A stretch of DNA of 18,551 nt, from contig DHLY01000107.1 of NCBI GenBank assembly GCA_002405525.1, forward strand, positions 10,370 to 28,920, given 5' to 3'. Every line of letters starts with the position of its first letter. The stretch's first letter is position 1. The stretch is from Proteobacteria bacterium UBA4656 (GTDB taxonomy: Bacteria > Pseudomonadota > Gammaproteobacteria > Xanthomonadales > Ahniellaceae). The notes beneath the pieces are model-generated. The model saw nothing but the letters and a program-made list of their open reading frames with translations. It had not been told where the DNA came from and ran no database searches. Shown here piece after piece: positions 1 to 9,828 of this stretch. The position numbers and the translations under genes are program-made.

Positions 1-1
1 G

Positions 2-370
<369 letters not shown>

Positions 371-380
371 GGAGCACGCC

Positions 381-1703
381 ATGTTCGCCTACTACGTGCG
401 CATCGCCCTGCTCGGGCTCAAGCGCCAGCCGGTGCTCTCCGCGCTGATGGTGCTCGCCATCGGCGTCGGCGTAGCCACCGCGATGACCGCGCTGACGGTG
501 CTGCAGCGGCTGGGCGGCGACCCGATCCCGCACAAGAGCGAGCGCCTGTTCGCGCTCGGCGTCGACAACTGGGACACCGACGGCAATTCCTGGGGCGAAG
601 TGGACGGCAAGGCCGTCGCCCCCGACCTGCTGACCCACAAGGACGCGATGGCGCTGCTCGCCGCCGACCGCGCGCGGCGCACCGTGATCGCCTACGCGGT
701 GGGCCTCACCGTGCAGCCGGAGAAGGAGGGCCTGCGCCCATACGCCGCCTCCGCGCGCGCCACGGTGCCGGACTTCTTCCCGATGTTCGACGTGCCCTTC
801 CTGCACGGCGGGCCGTGGAGCGAGGCCGACGAGGCGGGCCGCGCGCGCGTGGTCGTGCTCTCGAAGGCCACCAACGACCGCCTGTTCGGCGGCGAGAACA
901 GCGTCGGCCGCCGCGTGCGCCTGTCCGACCAGTACTACACGGTGGCCGGCGTGATCGACGAGTGGGCGCCGCGGCCGAAGTACTACGACCTCAGCACCGG
1001 CGCGATGAACGATCCCGAGCCGCTGTTCATCCCGCTCTCGCTGGCGATCGAAGAGGACTTCGGCGTGAACGGCAACATCAACTGCTGGGCGTCGCCCGGC
1101 GAGGGCCGCGCGAGCTTCCTCGCCTCGGAGTGCATCTGGCTCAACGGCTGGGTGGAGTTGCCGGACGAGGCTGCGGTGGCCGCCTACCGCGACTTCCTGG
1201 CCGGCTACGTCGCCGAACAGAAGCAGGCCGGCCGCTCCTTCTTGCGCCCGGAACTGACCGCGGCGGTACCGCTGCGCGAGTGGCTGCGCCTGCGCCGCGT
1301 GGTGCCGGACGACATGCGGCTGTTCACCGTGCTCGGCTTCGCCTTCCTGCTGGTCTGCCTGCTCAATGCCGGCACCCTGCTGCTGGCGAAGTTCCTGCGC
1401 CGCTCGGGCGAGATCGGCCTGCGCCGCGCGGTCGGCGCCAGCAAGCGGACGCTGTTCGCGCAGTACCTGACGGAATCGTCGGTGGTCGGCCTGTTCGGCG
1501 CCGTCGTCGGCCTGCTGCTGACGGTCGCCGGACTGGCGGGCGTGCGCTCGCTGGTCCCGGAATGGAGCGCGGTGGCCAGCCTCGACCTGCCGATGCTCGG
1601 CGCCTGCGTCGCGATCGCGATCGTGACCAGCGTGCTGGCCGGCATCTACCCCGCCTGGCGCGCCAGCAACATCGCGCCGGCCGCCCACCTCAAGACCCAC
1701 TGA
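381..1703 (+). CDS. FtsX-type ABC transporter permease (MacB-like), first subunit
   Basis: A 440-residue inner-membrane permease. It has one N-terminal helix (about 18-41), a large periplasmic domain (about 45-310) with the MacB periplasmic-core look, and three C-terminal helices (about 314-336, 366-390, 404-424). Between helices 2 and 3 is the conserved cytoplasmic stretch SGEIGLRRAVGAS, characteristic of FtsX-type permeases that contact the ATPase. A GGAG ribosome-binding site lies 6 nt before the ATG, right after the ATPase stop. Such type VII transporters usually do not pump substrate through the membrane bilayer; they transmit ATP-driven movement to the periplasm, for efflux with a TolC-type exit duct, lipoprotein release or signalling. 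No periplasmic adaptor gene is visible here; it could lie upstream of the window. The substrate is unknown. Confidence 0.92.
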   Translation: MFAYYVRIALLGLKRQPVLSALMVLAIGVGVATAMTALTVLQRLGGDPIPHKSERLFALGVDNWDTDGNSWGEVDGKAVAPDLLTHKDAMALLAADRARRTVIAYAVGLTVQPEKEGLRPYAASARATVPDFFPMFDVPFLHGGPWSEADEAGRARVVVLSKATNDRLFGGENSVGRRVRLSDQYYTVAGVIDEWAPRPKYYDLSTGAMNDPEPLFIPLSLAIEEDFGVNGNINCWASPGEGRASFLASECIWLNGWVELPDEAAVAAYRDFLAGYVAEQKQAGRSFLRPELTAAVPLREWLRLRRVVPDDMRLFTVLGFAFLLVCLLNAGTLLLAKFLRRSGEIGLRRAVGASKRTLFAQYLTESSVVGLFGAVVGLLLTVAGLAGVRSLVPEWSAVASLDLPMLGACVAIAIVTSVLAGIYPAWRASNIAPAAHLKTH

Positions 1704-1713
1704 GGACACATCG

Positions 1714-2928
1714 ATGCGCAAGAGCCCGATCCTCGCCGCGCTGCTGCGGCACAAGGTGGCCGCCGGCCTGATCGCCGCGCAGATCGCCCTCACGCTGGCG
1801 ATCATCGCCAACGCGCTGTACATCGTCATCGAACGCTCGCAACTGATGGCGCGCCCCAGCGGCGTGGCGGAACAGGAACTGTTCGTCCTGGGGCTCACGC
1901 CCAACGGCAGTCCGGAGCAGCGTCGCGCCGACCTGCTGGCTGACCTCGACGCGGTGCGCAAGGTGCCCGGCGTGGCCGGCGCCTACCTCACCAACTCGTT
2001 GCCAATGTCCGGCGGTGGCTGGTCGAGCAGCGTCAACTTGACCGCCGAGGACACCGGCGGTCGCGACCGCGTTACCGCGCTGTACATGGCCGATGAGTCG
2101 AGCATCGACACCCTCGGCCTGAAACTGGTGGCCGGGCGGAACTTCGAGCCGGGCGAACTGCAGTGGCAGGAGGACAACAAGCCGCTGCGCCCGCAGTCGG
2201 TGATCATCACCGAAGCGCTGGCCAGGCGCCTGTTCGGCGACCAGCCGGCGGTCGGCCGGATGATCGGCATCTCCGGCGTGCGCGGTGACGTCGGCACGCG
2301 GGTCGTCGGCGTGGTCGAGCGCCTGGTCACGCCGTGGGCCGGCTGGGGGCAGTTCGAGCAATCGACCCTGGTGCCGATCCGCAGTGACGGCGGCCCGCGC
2401 ATCGCGGTTCGGGTGCGGCCGGGCCGGCTCGACGAGACGGTCAAGGCGGTCGAAGAGGCGCTGTGGGCGCGCAATCCGCAGCGCGTGGTGGATGGACGGC
2501 GCACGATGCCGGAGATGCGCGCCGAGCAGTACCAGTCCGACCGCGCGCTGGTGATCATCATGGCCGCGATCACCCTGTCGCTGCTGGCGGTGACCGCGCT
2601 CGGCATCGTCGGTCAGGCCTCGTTCTGGGTCACCCAGCGCACGCGCCAGATCGGCGTGCGGCGCGCGCTGGGGGCCACCCGCGGCCAGATCCTGCGCTAC
2701 TTCCAGGCCGAGAACGCGATCATCGCCGGCTTCGGCATCGTGGTCGGCGTGACGCTGGCCTACGTCGTCAACTACTGGATGGCGGAGAACTTCGGCGCCG
2801 ACCGCTTACCGTGGTTCTACCTGCCGATCGGCGCCGCGATCGTGCTGCTGCTCGGGCAGGTCGCGGTCTATGCGCCGGCGCGGCGCGCGGCCCAGGTGCC
2901 GCCGGCGATCGCCACCCGCAGCGCCTGA
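1714..2928 (+). CDS. FtsX-type ABC transporter permease (MacB-like), second subunit
   Basis: A 404-residue permease with the same layout as the gene before it: one N-terminal helix (about 16-39), a periplasmic domain (about 40-275) and three C-terminal helices (about 279-303, 336-355, 367-388), with the FtsX-family cytoplasmic motif RQIGVRRALGAT between helices 2 and 3. The ATG follows the upstream stop by 10 nt, with a GAGGA ribosome-binding site overlapping that stop. The two permeases differ in sequence, so the transporter is probably a heterodimer on an ATPase dimer, unlike the MacB homodimer in which ATPase and permease are fused. The periplasmic domain of this copy is shorter than that of its partner. 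The substrate is not predictable. Confidence 0.92.
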   Translation: MRKSPILAALLRHKVAAGLIAAQIALTLAIIANALYIVIERSQLMARPSGVAEQELFVLGLTPNGSPEQRRADLLADLDAVRKVPGVAGAYLTNSLPMSGGGWSSSVNLTAEDTGGRDRVTALYMADESSIDTLGLKLVAGRNFEPGELQWQEDNKPLRPQSVIITEALARRLFGDQPAVGRMIGISGVRGDVGTRVVGVVERLVTPWAGWGQFEQSTLVPIRSDGGPRIAVRVRPGRLDETVKAVEEALWARNPQRVVDGRRTMPEMRAEQYQSDRALVIIMAAITLSLLAVTALGIVGQASFWVTQRTRQIGVRRALGATRGQILRYFQAENAIIAGFGIVVGVTLAYVVNYWMAENFGADRLPWFYLPIGAAIVLLLGQVAVYAPARRAAQVPPAIATRSA

Positions 2929-2978
2929 GCGCTTCGTCGCGCCGCCGCGGCGGCGCGCATGCAACCATCGACCCCCGA

Positions 2979-3012
2979 CGTGCATCCCGTCCGGCAACGG
3001 ACGGGATGCACG
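2979..3012 (+). other. Perfect 15-bp hairpin with GCAA tetraloop between transporter and two-component genes
   Basis: Positions 2979-2993 and 2998-3012 are exact reverse complements, separated by GCAA, a GNRA-class tetraloop. It lies 50 nt after the second permease stop and 55 nt before the response-regulator ATG. No T-tract follows, so it is not a canonical intrinsic terminator. It may be a mRNA processing or stabilising element, a Rho-linked terminator, or a single REP-like unit. Just upstream (2938-2957) is a separate 20-bp GC-only palindrome without a loop. The symmetry is seen directly; any function is inference. Confidence 0.6.
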
Positions 3013-3067
3013 AATGGCTGGAACCCCCACGCAACGCAACGGATCGAGCTCCCGCGCCCGCCGCCCC

Positions 3068-4423
<1,356 letters not shown>

Positions 4424-4498
4424 ACCCCGGACGCGGCGGCGCCGGGCCCGCGCCGCAGCGCCGCGCGCTCGCCAGACCCTCGTGGCGGGCACGCCGGC

Positions 4499-5815
4499 AT
4501 GGATGATGCCCCCATGCTCCGGCACCCACTGCGTCGTTTCCTTCCCTGGGCGCTGGCCTGCGCTGCGGTCCTGGTGCCGCTGGTGCTGGCGGCGCGGGCG
4601 CTGGGTGCGGGGCAGGCGGCGGCGCTGGCGATGGCCGCGGCGCTGCTGTTCGGGCTGTGGGTCGCGCAGGCGCGCCATGCGCCGTTCGCGGCGCACTTGC
4701 GTGCGCTGTCCACCCTCGTGTCGGCGTGGCGGGACAGCGACTTCAGCGTCACCATCAAGGTGCCCGAGGACCCCGACCTCGCCGAGCTGACGCGCACCCT
4801 CAACACGCTCGGCGACGTGCTGCGCGGCGAGCGCCAGCGCCTGGTGCAGCGCGAACTGCTGCTCGACACCGTGATCCAGAACACGCCGACCGCGGTCGTG
4901 TTGGCCGATCCGCACGGCCGCGTGGTGTTCTCCAACGTCGCCGCGCGCGCGCTGTTCGGCGACGGCCGCGCGCTGGAGGGCGAGGCGCTGGACGCACTCG
5001 CCGCGGTCCTGCCGCCGGCGCTGCGCGAGGCCCTGCGCGACCGCCAGGACGCGCTGTGCACGCTGGCGGGCGAGGGCGGCGAGGAAACCTGGCACGTGGC
5101 GCGGCGCGACTTCATGCTGCATGGACGCCCGCACGAACTGTCGATGCTGCGCCACATGACGCGCGAACTCGGCCGGCAGGAGGTGGCGACCTGGAAGAAG
5201 GTGATCCGGGTGATCAGCCACGAGTTGAACAATTCGCTGGCGCCGATCAGTTCACTGGCGCACTCGGGCCGCGCGCTGGCGGCGCGCGGGGACGCCGCGC
5301 GGCTGGAGCGCGTGTTCGACACCATCGAGGAGCGGACGCGGCACCTGGAGGGTTTCATCCGCGGCTACGCCACCTTCGCCAAGCTGCCGGCGCCGCGTCG
5401 CGAGCGCGTGGCGTTGCGGCCCTTCCTCGCGCGCCTCGCCGAGCAGGTCACGGTGCGGATCGGCGAGGTCGACGCCGATGCCGCCGCCGACATCGACCCC
5501 GGGCAGGTCGCCCAGGTGCTGCTCAATCTGGTCAAGAACGCGCACGAATCCGGTGCGCCGCCCGACAGCGTGGAGATCACCCTGCGCCGGGTCGGCGCGG
5601 ATTGGCGCCTGCAGGTGCTCGATCGCGGCAGCGGGATGTCGGACGCGGTGCTGCGCAACGCGCTGGTGCCGTTCTATTCCACCAAGCGCAGCGGCACCGG
5701 CCTGGGGCTGGCGCTGTCGCGCGAGATCGTCGAGGCGCACGGCGGCCGCATCGCGCTGGCCAACCGCGAGGGCGGCGGGCTGTCGGTGTCGATCTGGCTG
5801 CCCGTCGCGGCCTGA
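4499..5815 (+). CDS. Sensor histidine kinase, NtrY-like, with minimal periplasmic loop
   Basis: A 438-residue membrane kinase. Two hydrophobic helices (about 13-33 and 38-56) are separated by only a few residues, so there is essentially no periplasmic sensor domain. A HAMP-like linker (about 57-115) and a PAS-like region (about 118-222) follow. The dimerisation/phosphotransfer helix carries VISHELNNSLAPI with phospho-acceptor H241. The ATPase domain has the N-box NLVKNAHE (N347), DRGSGM (375-380), F-box F392 and GTGLGLAL (399-406). All catalytic motifs look intact. No clear ribosome-binding site is visible; the ATG at 4514 is an equally plausible start, giving 433 residues. It presumably phosphorylates the upstream NtrC-type regulator. 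Tandem GC hairpins follow the stop. Confidence 0.92.
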   Translation: MDDAPMLRHPLRRFLPWALACAAVLVPLVLAARALGAGQAAALAMAAALLFGLWVAQARHAPFAAHLRALSTLVSAWRDSDFSVTIKVPEDPDLAELTRTLNTLGDVLRGERQRLVQRELLLDTVIQNTPTAVVLADPHGRVVFSNVAARALFGDGRALEGEALDALAAVLPPALREALRDRQDALCTLAGEGGEETWHVARRDFMLHGRPHELSMLRHMTRELGRQEVATWKKVIRVISHELNNSLAPISSLAHSGRALAARGDAARLERVFDTIEERTRHLEGFIRGYATFAKLPAPRRERVALRPFLARLAEQVTVRIGEVDADAAADIDPGQVAQVLLNLVKNAHESGAPPDSVEITLRRVGADWRLQVLDRGSGMSDAVLRNALVPFYSTKRSGTGLGLALSREIVEAHGGRIALANREGGGLSVSIWLPVAA

Positions 5816-5820
5816 CCGCG

Positions 5821-5857
5821 GGCCCCGGCCGGGGCCTTGTCGCGGCTTCGCGCCGCG
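5821..5857 (+). terminator. Tandem GC hairpins after the histidine kinase gene (possible terminator)
   Basis: Positions 5821-5836 form a perfect 16-bp palindrome (GGCCCCGG/CCGGGGCC). It is followed by a second hairpin, CGCGGC at 5841-5846 pairing with GCCGCG at 5852-5857 around TTCGC. They start 5 nt after the kinase stop, where a transcript end would be expected, and just before the promoter-like element of the next gene. There is no U-tract, so intrinsic termination is uncertain. Confidence 0.35.
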
Positions 5858-5875
5858 GGGGGCGTGGTATATCCT
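5846..5875 (+). promoter_or_regulatory. Weak promoter-like element before the Ser/Thr kinase gene
   Basis: TATATC at 5868-5873 or TATCCT at 5870-5875 could be a -10 element, in one of the few A/T-rich spots of the region. CTTCGC at 5846-5851 sits 18 nt before TATCCT but is a poor -35. The start site would fall about 20 nt before the ATG at 5901. It suggests the kinase is transcribed separately from the two-component genes. Confidence 0.35.
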
Positions 5876-5900
5876 GCGCAAGACCCTGCGCGCCCCCCCG

Positions 5901-8879
5901 ATGAGCCAGTTCTCGACCACCATCCCCGGCTATGAGCTAATCCGCGAACTCGGCTCGGGCGGCATGGCGACGGTCTACCTCGCGATCCAGCGCTCGCTGG
6001 ATCGCAAGGTCGCGCTCAAGATCATGAAGCGCAACATCGACGACATCGAGAAGTTCGAAAAGCGGTTCCTCGTCGAGGGCCGCACGATGGCGAAGTTGCC
6101 GCACCGGAACATCGTCAGCGTCTACGACATCGTCAAGAGCGACGACGCGACCTACATCGCGATGGAGTACCTCGAGGGCGGCACGCTCTCGCAGAAGATG
6201 AAGGACGGGCTGTCGCTGGGCGACGCCATCTCGGTGGTGGTGCAGATCGCGCAGGCGCTGCAGTTCGCCCATGAGCACGGGGTCGTGCATCGCGACCTCA
6301 AGCCCGCCAACATCATGTACCGGGACGCGCACACCCCGGTGCTGACTGACTTCGGCATCGCCAAGCAGCAGGACGCGACCGCCACCCGGCTGACCCAGAC
6401 CGGCATGCTGGTGGGCACGCCCACCTACATGAGCCCCGAGCAGATCAACGCGCTGGAGGTGGACGGCCGCTCCGACCTTTACGCCTTGGGCGTGCTGTTC
6501 TACGAACTGCTGACCGGCGCGCCGCCGTTCACCGGCGACACGCCGATCGCGGTGCTGATGGCCCACCTCACCCAGCCGCCACCGCCGCTGCCCGCGCAGT
6601 TCATCGATTTCCAGCCGGTGCTGGACCGCATGCTGGCCAAGAGCCGCGACGAGCGCTTCGCCAGCCTCAAGGATTTCACCCGCGCGCTGAAGGGCGCGGT
6701 GGTCAACAACCAGATGCTGTGGCAGCGCCTGCAGGCCGACCCGGACCAGAGTTCGTCGGAGCAGTTGCGCGCGCTGGGCTTCTCGATCTCCGGTGGCGGC
6801 GACAGCCTGCAGGTACAGGTTTCGCAGCAGGTCCGCCTGCCACCTTCGGGGCGCGGCGGTGCGCGGACCCCCACGCCAACCCCCGCGCCGGTGTCCGGCG
6901 GGCAAGCGCCCGCGCCCCGGCCCGCTCGTCAACTGCCGTGGATCGCGATCGCCGCAGCGGCGGCGATCGCGGCCGGCATCGGGCTCGGCGTATTCGCGCT
7001 GCTGCCCGCCGGTGGGCTCGATCCCGACGTGCAGCGCCGCGCCGACATTGCCATCGCCCAGGTGCGCGACGCGGTGCGGGTCGACGACCTCGACAAAGCG
7101 CGCGGACTGCTCGATCTGGTGCCATCCGAAGCCGGCGAATACCAGGCCACGATCGCCGCGCGGCGCGAAGTGGTCGCGGCCTACAAGCAACGTGCGAACA
7201 CGGCGCTGGGCAAACGCGACCTGGCGACCGCGACCACCGCCGTGCTGACTGCGCAGACCATCGATGAGCGCGACCCCGAACTCGGCGCGATCGTCGAGCG
7301 CATCGCCGCCGAGCGCAAGGCGGCGGAGAACGCGGCCCAGGTCGCGGCGCTGGTCGGCCGCGCGGATGAGGCGGCGCGGGTCGGCCGCGACCTCGGCGCC
7401 GGCAGTGCGTTCGACTTCCTCAACCAGGCACGCGCGATCGCACCCGACGATGCCGGTGTGAGGGAACGCTACCAAGCGCTGCTGGCGCGGTTGCTGCGCC
7501 CCGGCAACGACGCCCTGGCGCGCGGTGACCCGGCGGCAGCGCTGGTGCTGGTGCGCGAGACCGAGGCGGTGCTGGCCAACGAGCCCGCGTGGCAACTGCT
7601 CAAGTCGAAGGCGGACGATGCGGCGAGGCTCGCCGCGCAGCGGACGCGGGTTGCGCAGGTGCTGTCCATGCTCGACGCGCAGGTCCGGGCCGGGCGTCTG
7701 GACGCGCCGGCCGGCGACAACGCACAGGAGACGCTGGCGCAGGCCCGCGCGTTGGCGCCGGACGACTCCGCGGTTGCACTGCGCCAGGATGCACTGGCGC
7801 AGGCGTTGCTGCAGCGCGGCCAGGCCTCGCTGGGCGCCGGCCGCGCGGAGGCGGCGCTGAGTGATGCCAACGCAGCACTCAGCGTGCAGCCGGGACTGGC
7901 GGCAGCGCAGGACCTCAAGCGGCGGATCGAGGGGCAGTTGAGTGCCGATCGCGCGCGTGTCCTCGAGGGGCTCGCCGCCGCGCAGCAGGCGCTGGCGGAG
8001 GGTCGCTATCTGGTGCCGGCGGAGCGCAGCGCCCGCGCTCTGCTCGAGGGCGTGCGACGCCTCGATCCCGGCAACGCCGAGGCCGCCGCGATGCTCGCCG
8101 GCCTGCCGCAACGGATCGCCGATTCCATCGCCGCGCGGGTCGCTGCCGGTGACCTTTCCGGCGCCGAATCGCTGCTTGCCGAGGCGCAGCGCGCGTATCC
8201 TGGCAACGCGGCGATCGCGGCCGTGGCCGGGCCTGTCGCGGCCGGCGCGGCGGATGCGCGTGCACGGGCGCAGCGCAACCAGGAGTTCGCGCGCATCACC
8301 CAGCTGATCGCCGCCCGGCCGCTGCGCCCCGAGGCGACCGGGGACGCCGCGCGCGCAATCGCGAGGCTGTTGCAGGCCAACCCGCGCGACCTCGACGCCG
8401 CGACCCAGCGCCAGCGACTCGTGTCGGCCCTGGCGGAGGCGGTGGCGGGCGCCGACAGCACGGCCGAGATCGACGCCGTGGCGCGCGCGCTGGCGCCGGC
8501 GCGCGAGGCGTTGGTCACGGATCCCGCCCTGGCGCGGGTCGGCGCCGACCTCGATGCGGCGCGCGTTCGCGTCGCGGAAGCGGAGCAGGCGCGGCTGGTC
8601 GCAAGCCGCGGGGTGCTGGTGATCGACGCTGCGCCGTGGGCCACGGTGCAGTCGGTGGTCGACGCACAGCGCCGCCCCGTCGCGCTGCCGGCGGATGCCA
8701 CCACGCCGATCCGCCTCGAACTGCCCGCTGGCGCCTACACGATCACCTTCGCGCACCCCGGCGCGCGCCGGCCGGTGGTGCAGGTCGCGCAAGTCCAGGC
8801 GCAGCGCAGCGCGACTGCGCTCGCCTCGTTCGCCGGGTCGATCAGCGCCCAGGAGTACCTGCGCCGTGCGGGGTTCTGA
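5901..8879 (+). CDS. Transmembrane Hanks-type Ser/Thr protein kinase with repeat ectodomain and PEGA-like tail
   Basis: A 992-residue protein. The cytoplasmic kinase domain (about 11-270) is complete: glycine loop GSGGMATVY (18-26), K40 in VALK, probable helix-C E59, HRDLKPAN (130-137), DFG (150-152) and SPE (178-180). A Pro-rich linker (about 312-345) leads to one membrane helix (about 346-369). The extracytoplasmic part (370-992) shows four divergent units starting near residues 485, 590, 690 and 798, with a recurring pattern of Gly/Arg-Leu, Pro, Asn/Ala, then a 'LxP(D/G)' turn and Ala-rich helices, TPR-like in character. The C-terminus (about 903-978) resembles a PEGA domain, with DAAPWATV and LPAGAYTITF. 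The ATG directly precedes the kinase fold; no strong ribosome-binding site is visible. The last 14 nt overlap the next gene. Substrates are unknown; the ectodomain may bind envelope or cell-wall ligands. Confidence 0.93.
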   Translation: MSQFSTTIPGYELIRELGSGGMATVYLAIQRSLDRKVALKIMKRNIDDIEKFEKRFLVEGRTMAKLPHRNIVSVYDIVKSDDATYIAMEYLEGGTLSQKMKDGLSLGDAISVVVQIAQALQFAHEHGVVHRDLKPANIMYRDAHTPVLTDFGIAKQQDATATRLTQTGMLVGTPTYMSPEQINALEVDGRSDLYALGVLFYELLTGAPPFTGDTPIAVLMAHLTQPPPPLPAQFIDFQPVLDRMLAKSRDERFASLKDFTRALKGAVVNNQMLWQRLQADPDQSSSEQLRALGFSISGGGDSLQVQVSQQVRLPPSGRGGARTPTPTPAPVSGGQAPAPRPARQLPWIAIAAAAAIAAGIGLGVFALLPAGGLDPDVQRRADIAIAQVRDAVRVDDLDKARGLLDLVPSEAGEYQATIAARREVVAAYKQRANTALGKRDLATATTAVLTAQTIDERDPELGAIVERIAAERKAAENAAQVAALVGRADEAARVGRDLGAGSAFDFLNQARAIAPDDAGVRERYQALLARLLRPGNDALARGDPAAALVLVRETEAVLANEPAWQLLKSKADDAARLAAQRTRVAQVLSMLDAQVRAGRLDAPAGDNAQETLAQARALAPDDSAVALRQDALAQALLQRGQASLGAGRAEAALSDANAALSVQPGLAAAQDLKRRIEGQLSADRARVLEGLAAAQQALAEGRYLVPAERSARALLEGVRRLDPGNAEAAAMLAGLPQRIADSIAARVAAGDLSGAESLLAEAQRAYPGNAAIAAVAGPVAAGAADARARAQRNQEFARITQLIAARPLRPEATGDAARAIARLLQANPRDLDAATQRQRLVSALAEAVAGADSTAEIDAVARALAPAREALVTDPALARVGADLDAARVRVAEAEQARLVASRGVLVIDAAPWATVQSVVDAQRRPVALPADATTPIRLELPAGAYTITFAHPGARRPVVQVAQVQAQRSATALASFAGSISAQEYLRRAGF

Positions 8880-9732
8880 CGTCGTCCGCGCGCTGGTCGC
8901 CGGGGTCGCCCTCGCGGTCGCGGCGGCCGTTCATGCGCAGGCCAACTTCCGCGAGGCCTACGCGCGCGGCAAGGAAGCGGCGGCCAACAGCCGCTGGAGC
9001 GAGGTCGAGGCGCGCATGCGCGAAGCGATCGCCGCCGAACCCACGCCGCAGGCGCGCGTGCGCATCTACGGCATGCGCTTCGAGCCGTACGTGCCGCAGT
9101 ACTTCCTCGGTCTTGCGGCCTACCGGCAGGGCAACTGCGCGGAAGCGCAGCGCCAGTGGACGCACGCGCCCACCGCCGCCGTACTGGCCGGCGATACCAC
9201 GCTGCAGGGCGTCGTCGAGCAGGGACTCGCCGACTGCCGCCAGCGGCAGTCGCAACTCGCGCAGCAGCCGGAGCGGCCCGCGCCACCGGCGGGCGAGCGC
9301 GCGCCGACGCCGGCGGTCGCGCAGCGCGAGGCCGCACCACCCGCCCGTGCGCCTTCGGGCGATGGCGCGCGGACTGCGCCGACGCCGACACCCCGCACGG
9401 CGACGCCCTCGCCCGCGGCCAGTCCCGCCGCGGCGAGCACCGCGCCGCCGGCGCTGGTCGCCGCACTGGAAGCCTTCATTGCCGGTCGCCTCGATGTGCC
9501 ATCCGAGCTCGACCCGGCGCCGTTCGGCGACAAAAGGGCGCGTTTCCACGCCCTGTTGCTGCGATCGGCGGCGCGGCATGCGCTCGCGCAGGCCGACGGC
9601 GAGCGCGCCGACGCTCTGCTGGCCGGCGCCACGGCCGACATCCGCGCCGCGCGCGCGCTGGTTCCCGGCCAGTCGCCCGATGCGGCCGTGTTCTCCCCGC
9701 GCTTTCGCCGCCTGTTCGATTCGACGCGCTGA
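8866..9732 (+). CDS. Secreted TPR-like protein overlapping the Ser/Thr kinase gene
   Basis: A 288-residue protein starting at GTG 8866, inside the kinase gene. This start is supported by AGGAG at 8851-8855, 10 nt upstream, and by the signal peptide it creates (about 1-24, hydrophobic core then VHA-QA). Residues about 26-125 resemble a TPR-type helical region, including YFLGLAAYRQGNCAEAQRQW, with two cysteines (C91, C124) that could form a disulfide. A Pro/Ala/Thr-rich linker (about 132-196) leads to a compact helical C-terminal domain (about 197-288) ending in FSPRFRRLFD. It is not recognised as a named family. Translational coupling to the kinase suggests a periplasmic partner or ligand-binding accessory of the kinase ectodomain; this is inference from gene arrangement. 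Confidence 0.85.
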   Translation: MRGSDVVRALVAGVALAVAAAVHAQANFREAYARGKEAAANSRWSEVEARMREAIAAEPTPQARVRIYGMRFEPYVPQYFLGLAAYRQGNCAEAQRQWTHAPTAAVLAGDTTLQGVVEQGLADCRQRQSQLAQQPERPAPPAGERAPTPAVAQREAAPPARAPSGDGARTAPTPTPRTATPSPAASPAAASTAPPALVAALEAFIAGRLDVPSELDPAPFGDKRARFHALLLRSAARHALAQADGERADALLAGATADIRAARALVPGQSPDAAVFSPRFRRLFDSTR

Positions 9733-9778
9733 GCCTCACCGCCGTCATGCGTCCGGCGCGCAAGCGCCCGCATACCCG

Positions 9779-9784
9779 TATACT
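9779..9784 (+). promoter_or_regulatory. Putative -10 element before the SPFH gene
   Basis: TATACT stands out in GC-rich sequence, 45 nt before the ATG at 9829. It is embedded in a partly symmetric CCCGTATACTCGGG (9775-9788). No convincing -35 lies 16-18 nt upstream, so it may depend on an activator or alternative sigma factor, or be fortuitous. Confidence 0.4.
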
Positions 9785-9828
9785 CGGGCCCGGCCGCCAC
9801 GCGGGAAATCCCGTCCGGAGTACATCTG

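Noticed and set aside
2938..2957. 20-bp GC-only palindrome after the second permease gene
   Set aside because: It is built from GCC/GGC runs, common in this composition, and has no loop or T-tract, so it is not reported as a separate terminator.
3020..3032. Possible sigma-54 promoter (CTGGAACCCCCACGC) before the response regulator
   Set aside because: The spacing between GG and GC is 9 nt rather than the required 10, and the TGGCAC core is poor.
9802..9813. Short CGGG/CCCG hairpin before the SPFH gene
   Set aside because: A four-base stem is expected by chance at this GC content and has no T-tract.
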